NCBI GenBank assembly: GCA_016707285.1
Contig: JADJIA010000003.1
Location: 1-64,000 of the forward strand
DNA: 64,000 nucleotides
Reading direction: 5' to 3'
Source of the DNA: Ignavibacteriales bacterium
GTDB taxonomy: Bacteria > Bacteroidota > Ignavibacteria > Ignavibacteriales > Ignavibacteriaceae
Part shown: piece after piece, positions 42,624-51,333 of the stretch
Numbering within the stretch: the stretch's first letter is position 1
Layout: every line of letters starts with the position of its first letter
Made by a program: the position numbers and the translations under genes
Notes under the pieces: model-generated
The model's input: the letters and a program-made list of their open reading frames with translations, nothing else
The model's database searches: none
What the model was told of the DNA's origin: nothing

Positions 42624-44868
42624 TTATTTTAGCAGGAGCATTTTGATACTTTTCCTCTGGTCAGCAAACGTGACATTTAAGATATAAACACCTGAAGGGA
42701 GATGAGAACCATCAAATTTGATTATGTTGTTTCCTTGTTGTACAAACTCCGGTTGCTGTGAGTTGACGAGTTCACCCATAATGTTATAAACAGAAACTTT
42801 CACAATCCCGGATTCAGGCAGATAATAACCGATACTGGTTGAGGGATTAAAAGGATTTGGCCAGTTCTGAGAAAGCTCAAATTCAACCGGCAAATTGAAG
42901 AGAGGTCGATCCTCTTTTATATCCAGAGGCTGTCCTCCAAAATTATTAGTTACATACATTTCATCTGTAGTGGCTAAGAAGAGTTTGTTCGAGTCGGTAA
43001 CACTTAAAAATTGCGGGATATAAATGTTATCTATCCAGTAAACTCCCAACCAGTTTATACCCCCGTTTGTTGTCACTCTAAAAGGGTAAGGATTGCTGGT
43101 CGACAGGATTACATAACCGGTATCCTGTGAGATGAAGTCAGCATCACGGATATCATTTGCGTCATTAAACTGACGGGAGTGCCAATTTTTCCCGCTGTTG
43201 GTGGTTTTGTAGATACTTCTTCCCAGTTCAACAAAAACTGTTGAGTCATTAAAACTTTTAATCACCCGGTAAAAGCTTGGCACTTCGGTGAGAGCGGGAT
43301 TGTGGAACATTGGAATTCCTTACCAACTTCTGCCTCCTTTTGTACTTCTGATCACATTCCCCTTTAATGTTCCAAAACCGGTAGAATCATTATGCATCTA
43401 AATACTGTTAAGATAATAACCGTTATCATAACGATGGATTAATTCCCATGTTCGACCGTTATTTGTACTCTTCCAAAGATTTGAACCGGAAAAACTGCCT
43501 TGGATGGAATCAGAGCAAACAAATATTGTTGAATCACCATACTTATACAGATATCGGGGTGATTGTGAACCTGAGTTAGATTTAAAAACAGTGGTATATC
43601 CGGTTTCAGGAGTAAATCTCAATACTTTTTTTGTCCCTTGGTCTACAAACAGAACAGAGTTACGGCTCTCAGGATATATACTTTCTGAGAAGCCGTTAAA
43701 AGGTTCAATTGGTACCTTTGCACTCCAGGTTAAACCTCCATCGGAAGTGGAGAGTGAAATAATGTCTAAAGGGGCCTCTGTAAATAAGTTGCCCTTCAAG
43801 GCTGTTAAAAAATTTAAGGCTGTAAATCCGGTCAATATGGTTGGGTTCAACAGGCGTAAAAGTGTGTCCTCCATCATTTGAGACCGATAAACGGTCAAGC
43901 GAATCTCCGTAAGTAACGGCAATCACTTTCGAGCGGGACGCAAATGAGAGATCGTCAAGACGGGCACCGGCAGTAAATTGATGCAACAATTCATTACTCG
44001 AAAAGTAGTTTCTGTAGAGACGCAGTTGTAAATTTGCAGGAAAGTAAACATATACCGAGTCAGGAGAGGTCATGTGGAAAATCCTCATCACATCCGTTGA
44101 AGTGTGTATCTGCGACCATGATACACCCGAATTTGTAGTTTGATAGACTGCATTACCGGGTGAGTAGAATGCATTACTGTTACCCCACAAGAAGGCAATA
44201 TCATCAGTATTACTTCGAGGAAGAATCTGGCTCGACCAGGTTGCGCCTGTATCAGTAGAAGTCAGTAGATTGACGCCATTTCGTGCGGTCATGTTGCCGT
44301 TTGGAAAGATTGCGATTGCCACATATCCGCTGGAATTCGTCGGCATATTTTTTTCATTCCAGGTGTTTCCCGAATCGAGGGTGAAATGTACTTTCCCTTG
44401 TGAGCAGTATATCCCTTCCCGTGGAGAAGAAAACACCATGCGGGATGATTTATAGCCAGGCAGGACGCTCCAAGTGTTCCCGGTATCTTTGGAGACATAG
44501 TGGTTTTGTTGTCCTTTTAAGAATATAGTTGAAGGACCGGTCAGTTGAATTTTTTTAATAGCCTGCAATTGCGTCCCGACCTGAAAGTCGTACGGTTTAT
44601 AAGACATTGTTTGCCATCCATCGCTGGAAACCATCAATTCAGGCGACAAACCGGCTGCAACATATAGTGTCGTATCCCAGGATGCAGTGGTATAGATTGA
44701 ATAATTCTTAAATTTTGTGAAAAGTCTGGTGTACTGGGCAGTTGAAACGGATGTTAACAATAAAATTAACAAAATAGAGGTAAGTGTTGTGTTGTAAATC
44801 TTTTGTGACAAGAATACTTTAAAGATTCTCTTCCGGTTTAAAAATAAATAGTTCACAATATCTCCCAA
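42624..44868 (-). pseudogene. Decayed YCF48-like secreted protein with T9SS sorting domain
   Basis: A signal peptide (YNTTLTSILLILLLTSVSTAQ) and many BNR/YCF48-type repeats ending in TNSGKNWHSR-like and SDGGLTW-like turns are followed by the T9SS end QNWPNPFNPSTSIGYYL. The whole is about 748 codons. The frame is broken at the GGGG/CCCC tract 43771-43774, where three C instead of four restores YRGPLDIISL. It also contains TAG at 43398-43400 and TAA at 43320-43322 in the otherwise open frame. The two stops fit C-to-T changes in Gln codons. With three lesions it looks like a real pseudogene of a surface adhesin- or hydrolase-associated protein. Confidence 0.75.
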
Positions 44869-45033
44869 TAAAAAATATTTTACAAAAGAATATATAAAAA
44901 TTTCTGGATGAAATGCAAATCCCCCGATTTTGCCCTTACTGAGAGACCCCGTTTTCCGTAATTTGCAAAAATGAAAGTCAAAGTTTACTCAACCAAATGT
45001 GAAACAAAAACCTTTTAAAGAAGTAGAATCTTA

Positions 45034-45690
45034 GTGAAATCAATCTTATTTGCCTGTTTTTCGATGTTATTTGTCATTTCGAGTTTTGCCCAGCCGGGTG
45101 ATTTCAGGATGGCAAGGGTTAAATATTCCGGTGGAAGCGACTGGTATAACGATCAGTCGGCGGATATAAATTTGTTAAAGTTTCTGAAGGCGAATACCAA
45201 TTTGAAGGTGGTGCCCGAATACAGATTTGTTGATCTCGCAACAGATGAGATTTTTAGCTATCCCTTTTTGTTTATGACGGGACATGGAAACATTGCACTT
45301 ACTGATAAAGAAATTCTAAACCTTAAACTTTATCTGGAAAACGGTGGGTTTTTGTATGTTGACGATGATTATGGTTTTGACAAAGGTTTCAGAAGGGAAT
45401 TCAAAAAAGTTTTCCCCGGAGAAGAGTTAAAAGAACTTCCGTATAGCCACAAAATATACAAAGTAAAATATCTTTTTCCTGAGGGACCGCCAAAAACTCA
45501 TAAACACGACGAAAAACCGGCTCAGGGATTTGGGTTATATCTTAAGGGACGGATGGCGCTTTATTATACTTATGAAAGTAATCCGGGAGATGGCTGGGCA
45601 GATCCCGAAGTTCACAACGACCCCGAAGCCAAAAGAATAGAAGCATTACAATTTGGAACAAACATAGTTTTATTTGCACTTACACAATAA
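45034..45690 (+). CDS. DUF4159 protein, secreted
   Basis: A 218-residue protein with signal peptide (MKSILFACFSMLFVISSFA, GTG start). It has the DUF4159 features ARVKYSGGSDWYNDQSADINLL, PFLFMTGHGNIALTDKEI and NGGFLYVDDDYGFDKGFR, a flavodoxin/glutamine-amidotransferase-like fold. Function unknown. DUF4159 genes often lie near MoxR, DUF58 and DUF4175 genes; a DUF4175-like gene is located 1.8 kb downstream here, though the usual MoxR ATPase is not in the window. Confidence 0.8.
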   Translation: MKSILFACFSMLFVISSFAQPGDFRMARVKYSGGSDWYNDQSADINLLKFLKANTNLKVVPEYRFVDLATDEIFSYPFLFMTGHGNIALTDKEILNLKLYLENGGFLYVDDDYGFDKGFRREFKKVFPGEELKELPYSHKIYKVKYLFPEGPPKTHKHDEKPAQGFGLYLKGRMALYYTYESNPGDGWADPEVHNDPEAKRIEALQFGTNIVLFALTQ

Positions 45691-45933
45691 AAAAACATCT
45701 TACCACAACCCACAGCCCCATTGCCGGTATTAAACGCCAAACCGGCAACCTGTCGTTGAACATCATTTACTCTGTTGTGAGGGGTACCGGTAAATTACTA
45801 AAAAAACACACCTTAAAAACAGTGATCCTGGAACTTTGAAAATATTATGCCAATGATTGTGATTTTTTGCAACCGTCTGCGAATAATTGATTAGACAATC
45901 TTTTACTTTTATTAAAATCCGGAATTCAAATTT
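45691..45933. other. Intergenic region with no recognised feature
   Basis: About 240 bases between the DUF4159 and ECF sigma genes. I see no credible gene, tRNA or strong terminator. Confidence 0.4.
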
Positions 45934-46440
45934 ATGATGGAGAAAGAAGAGCAAAAGAATTTTTTCCAGGAAATCATCAATCAGCATAAAGGCATCTTGT
46001 TCAAAGTTGCCCGTTTATACTGTAGGGATGAGGAAGACCGACAAGACCTTCTTCAGGAAATGATGATTCAGATTTGGCAATCTCTTCACAAATACAACGA
46101 TCAGTACAAAATATCCACCTGGTTGTATAGAATTTCACTGAATGTTGCTATTTCATATTTTCGAAAAAGTTCGAAACGCGAACAAAGATACACTCCCTTA
46201 ACTGAAAAAACAGCACAAATAGCATTGGAAGATAAATCGGAAAATGAGAATCAACTTCTGTTGTTGGAACAGTTTATCAGTGAATTAAAAGAAATTGACA
46301 AAGCTTTGATGATACTCTATCTGGAAGATAAAAGTCATACTGAAATTGCCGGGATTCTTGGAATGTCAGTAAGTAATGTTGGTACCAAAATTGGTCGAAT
46401 AAAAGAAAAACTAAAATCACGATTTTCACAATTAACCTGA
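45934..46440 (+). CDS. ECF-type RNA polymerase sigma factor
   Basis: A 168-residue sigma-70 ECF factor. Region 2 includes CRDEEDRQDLLQEMMIQIWQ and STWLYRISLNVAISYFRK. Region 4 is SHTEIAGILGMSVSNVGTKIGRIKEKL. It would redirect polymerase to a small regulon. The next gene, a membrane protein starting nine bases downstream, is in the usual place of an anti-sigma factor. Signal and targets unknown. Confidence 0.9.
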   Translation: MMEKEEQKNFFQEIINQHKGILFKVARLYCRDEEDRQDLLQEMMIQIWQSLHKYNDQYKISTWLYRISLNVAISYFRKSSKREQRYTPLTEKTAQIALEDKSENENQLLLLEQFISELKEIDKALMILYLEDKSHTEIAGILGMSVSNVGTKIGRIKEKLKSRFSQLT

Positions 46441-46449
46441 TAATGAGAT

Positions 46450-47124
46450 ATGAACGAATTAGAACTAAAACAACTTTGGCAAACAACCAATAAAAAATTG
46501 GAAGAGAATTTGGCAATGAATGTTAAACTCGCAGATGATCTGACCCGCCTTAAAGTCCACGGTATCATTGGCTCGATGAAACCAATAAAATTATTCACCA
46601 TCTTTATCGGTTTTTTATGGGTAGTTATTGGTGCTGGATACCTGGGGGGTGTTTTTGCAAATACATATCAAGAGGCGAATAAGTTTTTTCTATATTCGGC
46701 GACTGTTCAGGTAGTTTTGACTGCAATTGCATTGGGCATTTATATTTTTCAATTATCATTAATATATCAGGTTGAAAATACCGATCCAATTCTTCAAACT
46801 CAGAAAAAACTTGCTCAACTTAAGGTTTCAACCCTTTGGGCTGCAAGGATTATGTTTTTACAAATCCCCGTTTGGACAACTTTTTGGTGGAATGAATCGA
46901 TGTTAAGTGACTGGAATGTTTTACAATTGGGGGTTACTGCGTCTGTTACAGTTGCTGCAATAATTCTTTCAATCTGGCTCTTTCTTAATATTAAGTATGA
47001 AAACAGGCACAAAAAGTGGTTTCATCTCATTTTTTCGGGAAACGAATGGTCACCCTTAATGAAGTCGATAGATTTGTTGGATCAGATTAAGGATTACGAA
47101 CCTGATGGTAATGTTAAGATTTAA
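46450..47124 (+). CDS. Membrane protein, candidate anti-sigma partner
   Basis: A 224-residue protein. An N-terminal cytoplasmic about 45 residues (MNELELKQLWQTTNKKLEENL) precede about four membrane helices (LFTIFIGFLWVVIGAGYLGG and following), with a short polar C-terminus. It lacks the ZAS zinc motif of standard anti-sigma factors, but its spacing of nine bases from the ECF gene suggests it controls that sigma factor, as many membrane partners do. Family not recognised. Confidence 0.65.
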   Translation: MNELELKQLWQTTNKKLEENLAMNVKLADDLTRLKVHGIIGSMKPIKLFTIFIGFLWVVIGAGYLGGVFANTYQEANKFFLYSATVQVVLTAIALGIYIFQLSLIYQVENTDPILQTQKKLAQLKVSTLWAARIMFLQIPVWTTFWWNESMLSDWNVLQLGVTASVTVAAIILSIWLFLNIKYENRHKKWFHLIFSGNEWSPLMKSIDLLDQIKDYEPDGNVKI

Positions 47125-47532
47125 CTTAAATTTTGTCTGTACATCGATCCGAAAAAATCAGAAAACAGTTCGAGATAAAAAGTTTCTAAACGGATCTAAT
47201 TGTTTTGGGTTGACGCCTGAAGAAAGAGGTACCAAAAGAAAGAACCTTAATACAAACGGGGAGGAATAATTATTATATTGGGACAATAAAATTTCAGAAT
47301 CTCACAAACTTTAAATCTTTTAATAAATTCGAAATAAATTGATGCGGAAAATGGTGGTGTTATAATCGTGAATTATGAGAGAGCCGGAGAAGTACAAACA
47401 GGTTCATTTTAAGGGGAGGATAATGAGCCAATCCCCTGAAACAATAAAATAAATAGAAGAGTATAACCTGCGTGAGAATATTTATGGTAATTAACGAGTT
47501 TTACACGCACACAACAACAGGAATGATTTTTT
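47125..47532. other. 408-base region; possible short leader with sequestered Shine-Dalgarno
   Basis: No long frame. At 47411-47418 a strong AAGGGGAGGA Shine-Dalgarno precedes ATG at 47423, opening a nine-codon frame (MSQSPETIK). The Shine-Dalgarno AGGGGA can pair with TCCCCT inside that frame. It might be a leader or attenuator for the downstream DUF4175-like gene, but the evidence is thin. The rest shows nothing. Confidence 0.3.
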
Positions 47533-50500
47533 TTGAATACCACTGTTAGATACGACGAAATATTAAAGAAACTTGCCAGGTTTGAGAACAAGCGGCTTTT
47601 GGCTGAACTTGCCTGGGGTGGTCAGATTGTGGCTATTACATCCATGCTATTGTTTACATTTTTTGCATTTCTCGAGTACCTCTTCTTTTTCTCTCCCGGC
47701 GTACGCTCCGTTTTTTATTATACATGGCTCGGAATCACAGGTGGCTCAATAGTTCATTTTGTACTTACACCACTTTACAAACGATATTTTATTGTAGCAG
47801 CAAATCCCGTAAGATCTGCCCTTGAAGCGGGCAGTTACTTCCCTCAGGTAAAAGATGATTTGATGAATGTTATGCAGCTTGTTAAGGTTTCTGACAGAAG
47901 AGGATTTTCGGAAAAATTGGTTGTTGCCGCATTTGATGATATCTACGACCGCATAAAAGAACTTGAATTTGGAAGTGCGGTTTCGTTCAAAAAGGCGAAA
48001 AAATTGTTGATATTTACTCTCATTTCGTTCATACTTAGTGGGGGCTCATTCACTTTTAGTTCCGGGATGAAAGATGCAGGATTAAGGATAATCGATCACA
48101 ATAAACAATTTGTGCCCCCGCAGAAATATTCATTTGAGATAAAACCGGGAGATATTGAGGTCGCTAAAGGTGACAGTGTTATGATTAGTGTCATCGTTTC
48201 GGGTCCCGCTGCGAAATCGCTTGATCTTTATCATAAAGATGACTCACAACCGGCATTTATAAAAGAGGTGATTAAAGCGGGAAAAGATGGATCATTCTCC
48301 TTTATAATTCCATCGGTTAAATATTCAACTGAATATTACGCCGCTATTGAAGACTCCAAAAGCATCACATATAAATTAACAGTCACCGATAAACCCCTTA
48401 TCAGAGCATTTAAACTTCAGATAACTCCGCCTTCATATACCGGTGAACGACCAACCGAACAAACCGATAACGGCAATGTTTCCGGAATTAAAGGAACGGT
48501 AATTTCACTCTCCCTTGAATCAAATAAAGAACTTTCAGAAGCCTCCATCGAATTTATGGAGGGAATAAACATTCCGCTTACTGTGGATGGAACATCAGCC
48601 ACGGGGTTATTTAGAATTATGGGTGACAACGAATATGTCATTAAAATTACTGATACCAAAGGTTACACAAACATTTCCCCCGTTAAATACACAATCAGAG
48701 CTTCCTATGATGCTTCGCCCGAAATAGTGGTTTTAAGTCCCGACTCCAACACAGCCCTCCCTCGCAGTCAGCGGCAGGATATTTCGTTGATGATTTCTGA
48801 TGATTTTGGTTTTAGCGGGTTAAATCTTAACTATAAAATTTCGAAAAGTAAAGACACAAAAACCGTTCAGGAGAAATTTACGGCGATTCCCGTTCCGTTT
48901 AACAAAAGTGTTAAAGAAACACAAACCTCTTATAACTGGAGTCTTGCTCAACTATTCCTCTCGCCTGGTGATGAAGTGACCTATTACCTCGAAGTATTTG
49001 ATAATGATCAGGTATCGGGTCCTAAATCAGCAAAATCCAGAGAGTACATCGTTCGAGTGCCAACTCTTGATGAACTCTTTGCCACCGGTGAACAAAAACA
49101 GGACGAGATTCAAAAAGAGTTAACGGAAGTTTTGAAAGAAGCAGATGAGCTTCAAAAAGACCTTGAGAAGGTTAGTAAAGAATTAAAAAGTGACAAAAAA
49201 GAGCTGACTTTTGAGGAAAAAGAAAAACTTGAAAAGATGCTCGACAAGTTTGAAAAACTGCAGGAAAAAGCAGAGCAACTTTCACAAAAAATGGAAGATG
49301 CTCAGGAAAATATGAAGGAGAACAATCTTCTTTCTCCCCAGACCATGGAAAAATATCAGGAACTCCAAAAGATGCTTCAGGACATTTCAACAGATGAAAT
49401 GAAAAAACTAATGGAGAAAATGGCGAAAAATCTTGAAAATTTGAACCGTAAGGATGCTCAGCAAAACCTTGAAAACATGAAAATGGACGAAGAGGCTTTT
49501 AAAAAGAGCATCGAAAGAACTCTAAATCTTCTTAAAAGAGTACAGATTGAACAGAAAATTGATGAGTTGGTGAAACGGGTTGAGCAACTTAATGATCAAT
49601 TAGAAAAATTACAAAAAGAGACTCAAAACGCCGATCCCAAGGGGATGGAGGAGCTTGCAAAAAAACAGGATGAAGTTAAAGATCAGATGAAAGATCTTGA
49701 AAAAGAGATGCAGGATCTGCGTGACAAGATGAAAGATATGAAGGATATGCCAAATGAACAGGCGGAAAAACTTCAAAATGAACTTGAAAAACAAAAAAAT
49801 GAAGAGCTTTCGGAAGAAGCCAAAAAGAATATGAAAAAAGGACAAAAGCAGCAGGCTATGCAAAACCAGCAGCAAATGTCAAAAAATATGAAAGAGATGA
49901 AAGAGGGGTTGGAGGAGCTTCAAAACTCGATTAATCAATCAAATCAGATGCAAACAATGGCTGATATGATGAAGATAATCAGCGATATTGTTGATCTTTC
50001 CAAGCAGCAGGAAAATCTTAAGAAAAAAACACAGAACAGCAGTCCTTCGGCACTGTTAAGTCAGGAAATGCGTGAACAGGACAAGATTCAGAGGAATCTT
50101 GAAAAGATGTTGAGCAGGCTTGGCGATCTCGCTCAAAAAACCTTTGCAGTAAGCCCCGAAATGGCAAAATCTCTCGGAGATGCAAGAAGAGAGATGAACA
50201 AGTCGCTTGAGAATATGCAAAACCGCAATAACAAGCAGGCAGCCGGAAATCAGGGTCAGGCTATGGCTTCCCTTAATCAGGCAGCAGGTATGATGCAGGA
50301 TGCAATGGCGCAGATGATGCAACAGGGCAATGGTGGTCAGGGAGGCATGATGTCGATGATGCAACAGATGGGGCAGATGGCGGGTCAGCAGATGTCGCTC
50401 AACCAGCAGGTTCAAGAGATGATGAAAGGCAATAACGGCAAGATGTCGCAGGAGCAGATGGGACAGATGCAGAGGCTTCAGCAGCAACAGGAGGTGATTA

Positions 50501-50889
50501 AAAAATCACTCGATCAATTGAATAAAGAGACAAAAGCTGCGGGCAAAAGCAAAAGTATTCCCGCGAATCTTGATAAACTTTCTCAGGAGATGCAGGAAAT
50601 TATCACAGATATGCGTACAGGGAAGTATAACGATGATCTTGTTAAAAAGCAGGATAAAATTCTCTCCAAGTTGCTTGATGCAACAAAATCGATAAATGAA
50701 AGAGACTTTGAAAAGGAAAGAGAATCTTTTACGGGTACAAACATCAAGAAAAATTCTCCCGGAGCTTTTAACACAGATGGTGGTAAAAAAGAGAGAAACT
50801 ACTCAGACAACATCAATAAAGCACTTCAGGGTGGTTTTACCAAAGATTATGAAGATTTGACGAGAAAATATTATAATCTCATTAAATAG
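47533..50889 (+). CDS. Large DUF4175-like membrane/coiled-coil protein
   Basis: A 1118-residue protein starting at TTG (AGGA ten bases before it). Two membrane helices lie within residues 25-90, then a segment with Ig-like repeats (about 200-510). After about 520 it becomes an extremely Lys/Glu/Gln/Met-rich coiled coil to about 1060, with Met-Gln-rich low-complexity stretches (e.g. AQMMQQGNGGQGGMMSMMQQ). It matches the DUF4175-type proteins that accompany MoxR/vWA systems in Bacteroidota. Role unknown; the shape suggests an envelope-spanning or scaffold protein. Confidence 0.75.
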   Translation: MNTTVRYDEILKKLARFENKRLLAELAWGGQIVAITSMLLFTFFAFLEYLFFFSPGVRSVFYYTWLGITGGSIVHFVLTPLYKRYFIVAANPVRSALEAGSYFPQVKDDLMNVMQLVKVSDRRGFSEKLVVAAFDDIYDRIKELEFGSAVSFKKAKKLLIFTLISFILSGGSFTFSSGMKDAGLRIIDHNKQFVPPQKYSFEIKPGDIEVAKGDSVMISVIVSGPAAKSLDLYHKDDSQPAFIKEVIKAGKDGSFSFIIPSVKYSTEYYAAIEDSKSITYKLTVTDKPLIRAFKLQITPPSYTGERPTEQTDNGNVSGIKGTVISLSLESNKELSEASIEFMEGINIPLTVDGTSATGLFRIMGDNEYVIKITDTKGYTNISPVKYTIRASYDASPEIVVLSPDSNTALPRSQRQDISLMISDDFGFSGLNLNYKISKSKDTKTVQEKFTAIPVPFNKSVKETQTSYNWSLAQLFLSPGDEVTYYLEVFDNDQVSGPKSAKSREYIVRVPTLDELFATGEQKQDEIQKELTEVLKEADELQKDLEKVSKELKSDKKELTFEEKEKLEKMLDKFEKLQEKAEQLSQKMEDAQENMKENNLLSPQTMEKYQELQKMLQDISTDEMKKLMEKMAKNLENLNRKDAQQNLENMKMDEEAFKKSIERTLNLLKRVQIEQKIDELVKRVEQLNDQLEKLQKETQNADPKGMEELAKKQDEVKDQMKDLEKEMQDLRDKMKDMKDMPNEQAEKLQNELEKQKNEELSEEAKKNMKKGQKQQAMQNQQQMSKNMKEMKEGLEELQNSINQSNQMQTMADMMKIISDIVDLSKQQENLKKKTQNSSPSALLSQEMREQDKIQRNLEKMLSRLGDLAQKTFAVSPEMAKSLGDARREMNKSLENMQNRNNKQAAGNQGQAMASLNQAAGMMQDAMAQMMQQGNGGQGGMMSMMQQMGQMAGQQMSLNQQVQEMMKGNNGKMSQEQMGQMQRLQQQQEVIKKSLDQLNKETKAAGKSKSIPANLDKLSQEMQEIITDMRTGKYNDDLVKKQDKILSKLLDATKSINERDFEKERESFTGTNIKKNSPGAFNTDGGKKERNYSDNINKALQGGFTKDYEDLTRKYYNLIK

Positions 50890-50893
50890 AGGT

Positions 50894-51322
50894 TTAGAAT
50901 TTATACCACTTCTTTTTACCACTTTCATACCAGGTTCGTGTTCTTACACCGGCCTTGGTGATTGATCCTTGAATAGGGATATTTTTGTTTTTTGTATCCT
51001 TTAGAGTGGTGGTAATATAAAAAGTAGCCTGGGTTTTAGTCCCCTTGGTCTTGTTTTTATTATAACTTGTAATAAAAAATTTGTCAATCAGTATGGTTTT
51101 AGGTGGTGACCACTTAACAAAGGTTGCATTCCCCCCTCCACCCCGTTGCGCAGGAGTGCGGAGATAAGCAAAAGCATCATTCAAAAGATAATCAGTTTTA
51201 ACTCTAATTTGATCCAGAGTTGATTGGAAGGTATAATAATTCCAAAGATTGATTCCAACGATCACTGCCAATCCGACAATTATCACACCGAGAACAATCA
51301 ATAAAAGTTGTTGTTGGCCCAT
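50894..51322 (-). CDS. Short single-pass membrane protein, pseudopilin-like N-terminus
   Basis: A 142-residue protein with an N-terminal helix MGQQQLLLIVLGVIIVGLAVIVGINLW, resembling a pilin-like membrane anchor without the usual cleavage Gly. The extracytoplasmic domain has Gly-rich QRGGGGNATF and a basic C-terminus (TWYESGKKKWYKF). It lies 12 bases downstream of the sigma-like/FecR fusion on the same strand and converges with the DUF4175-like gene. No family is assigned. Confidence 0.6.
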   Translation of the reverse strand: MGQQQLLLIVLGVIIVGLAVIVGINLWNYYTFQSTLDQIRVKTDYLLNDAFAYLRTPAQRGGGGNATFVKWSPPKTILIDKFFITSYNKNKTKGTKTQATFYITTTLKDTKNKNIPIQGSITKAGVRTRTWYESGKKKWYKF

Positions 51323-51333
51323 TTAAATCTCCA

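Noticed and set aside
43320..43400. Stop-codon reassignment (TAA/TAG read as Gln)
   Set aside because: TAA and TAG end many intact genes in the window in normal positions; only this already frameshifted gene has in-frame stops.
49609..50487. Long antisense open frames rich in Leu/His opposite the DUF4175-like gene
   Set aside because: They mirror the Lys/Gln/Met codon bias of the real coiled coil on the plus strand and have no start context or family signature.
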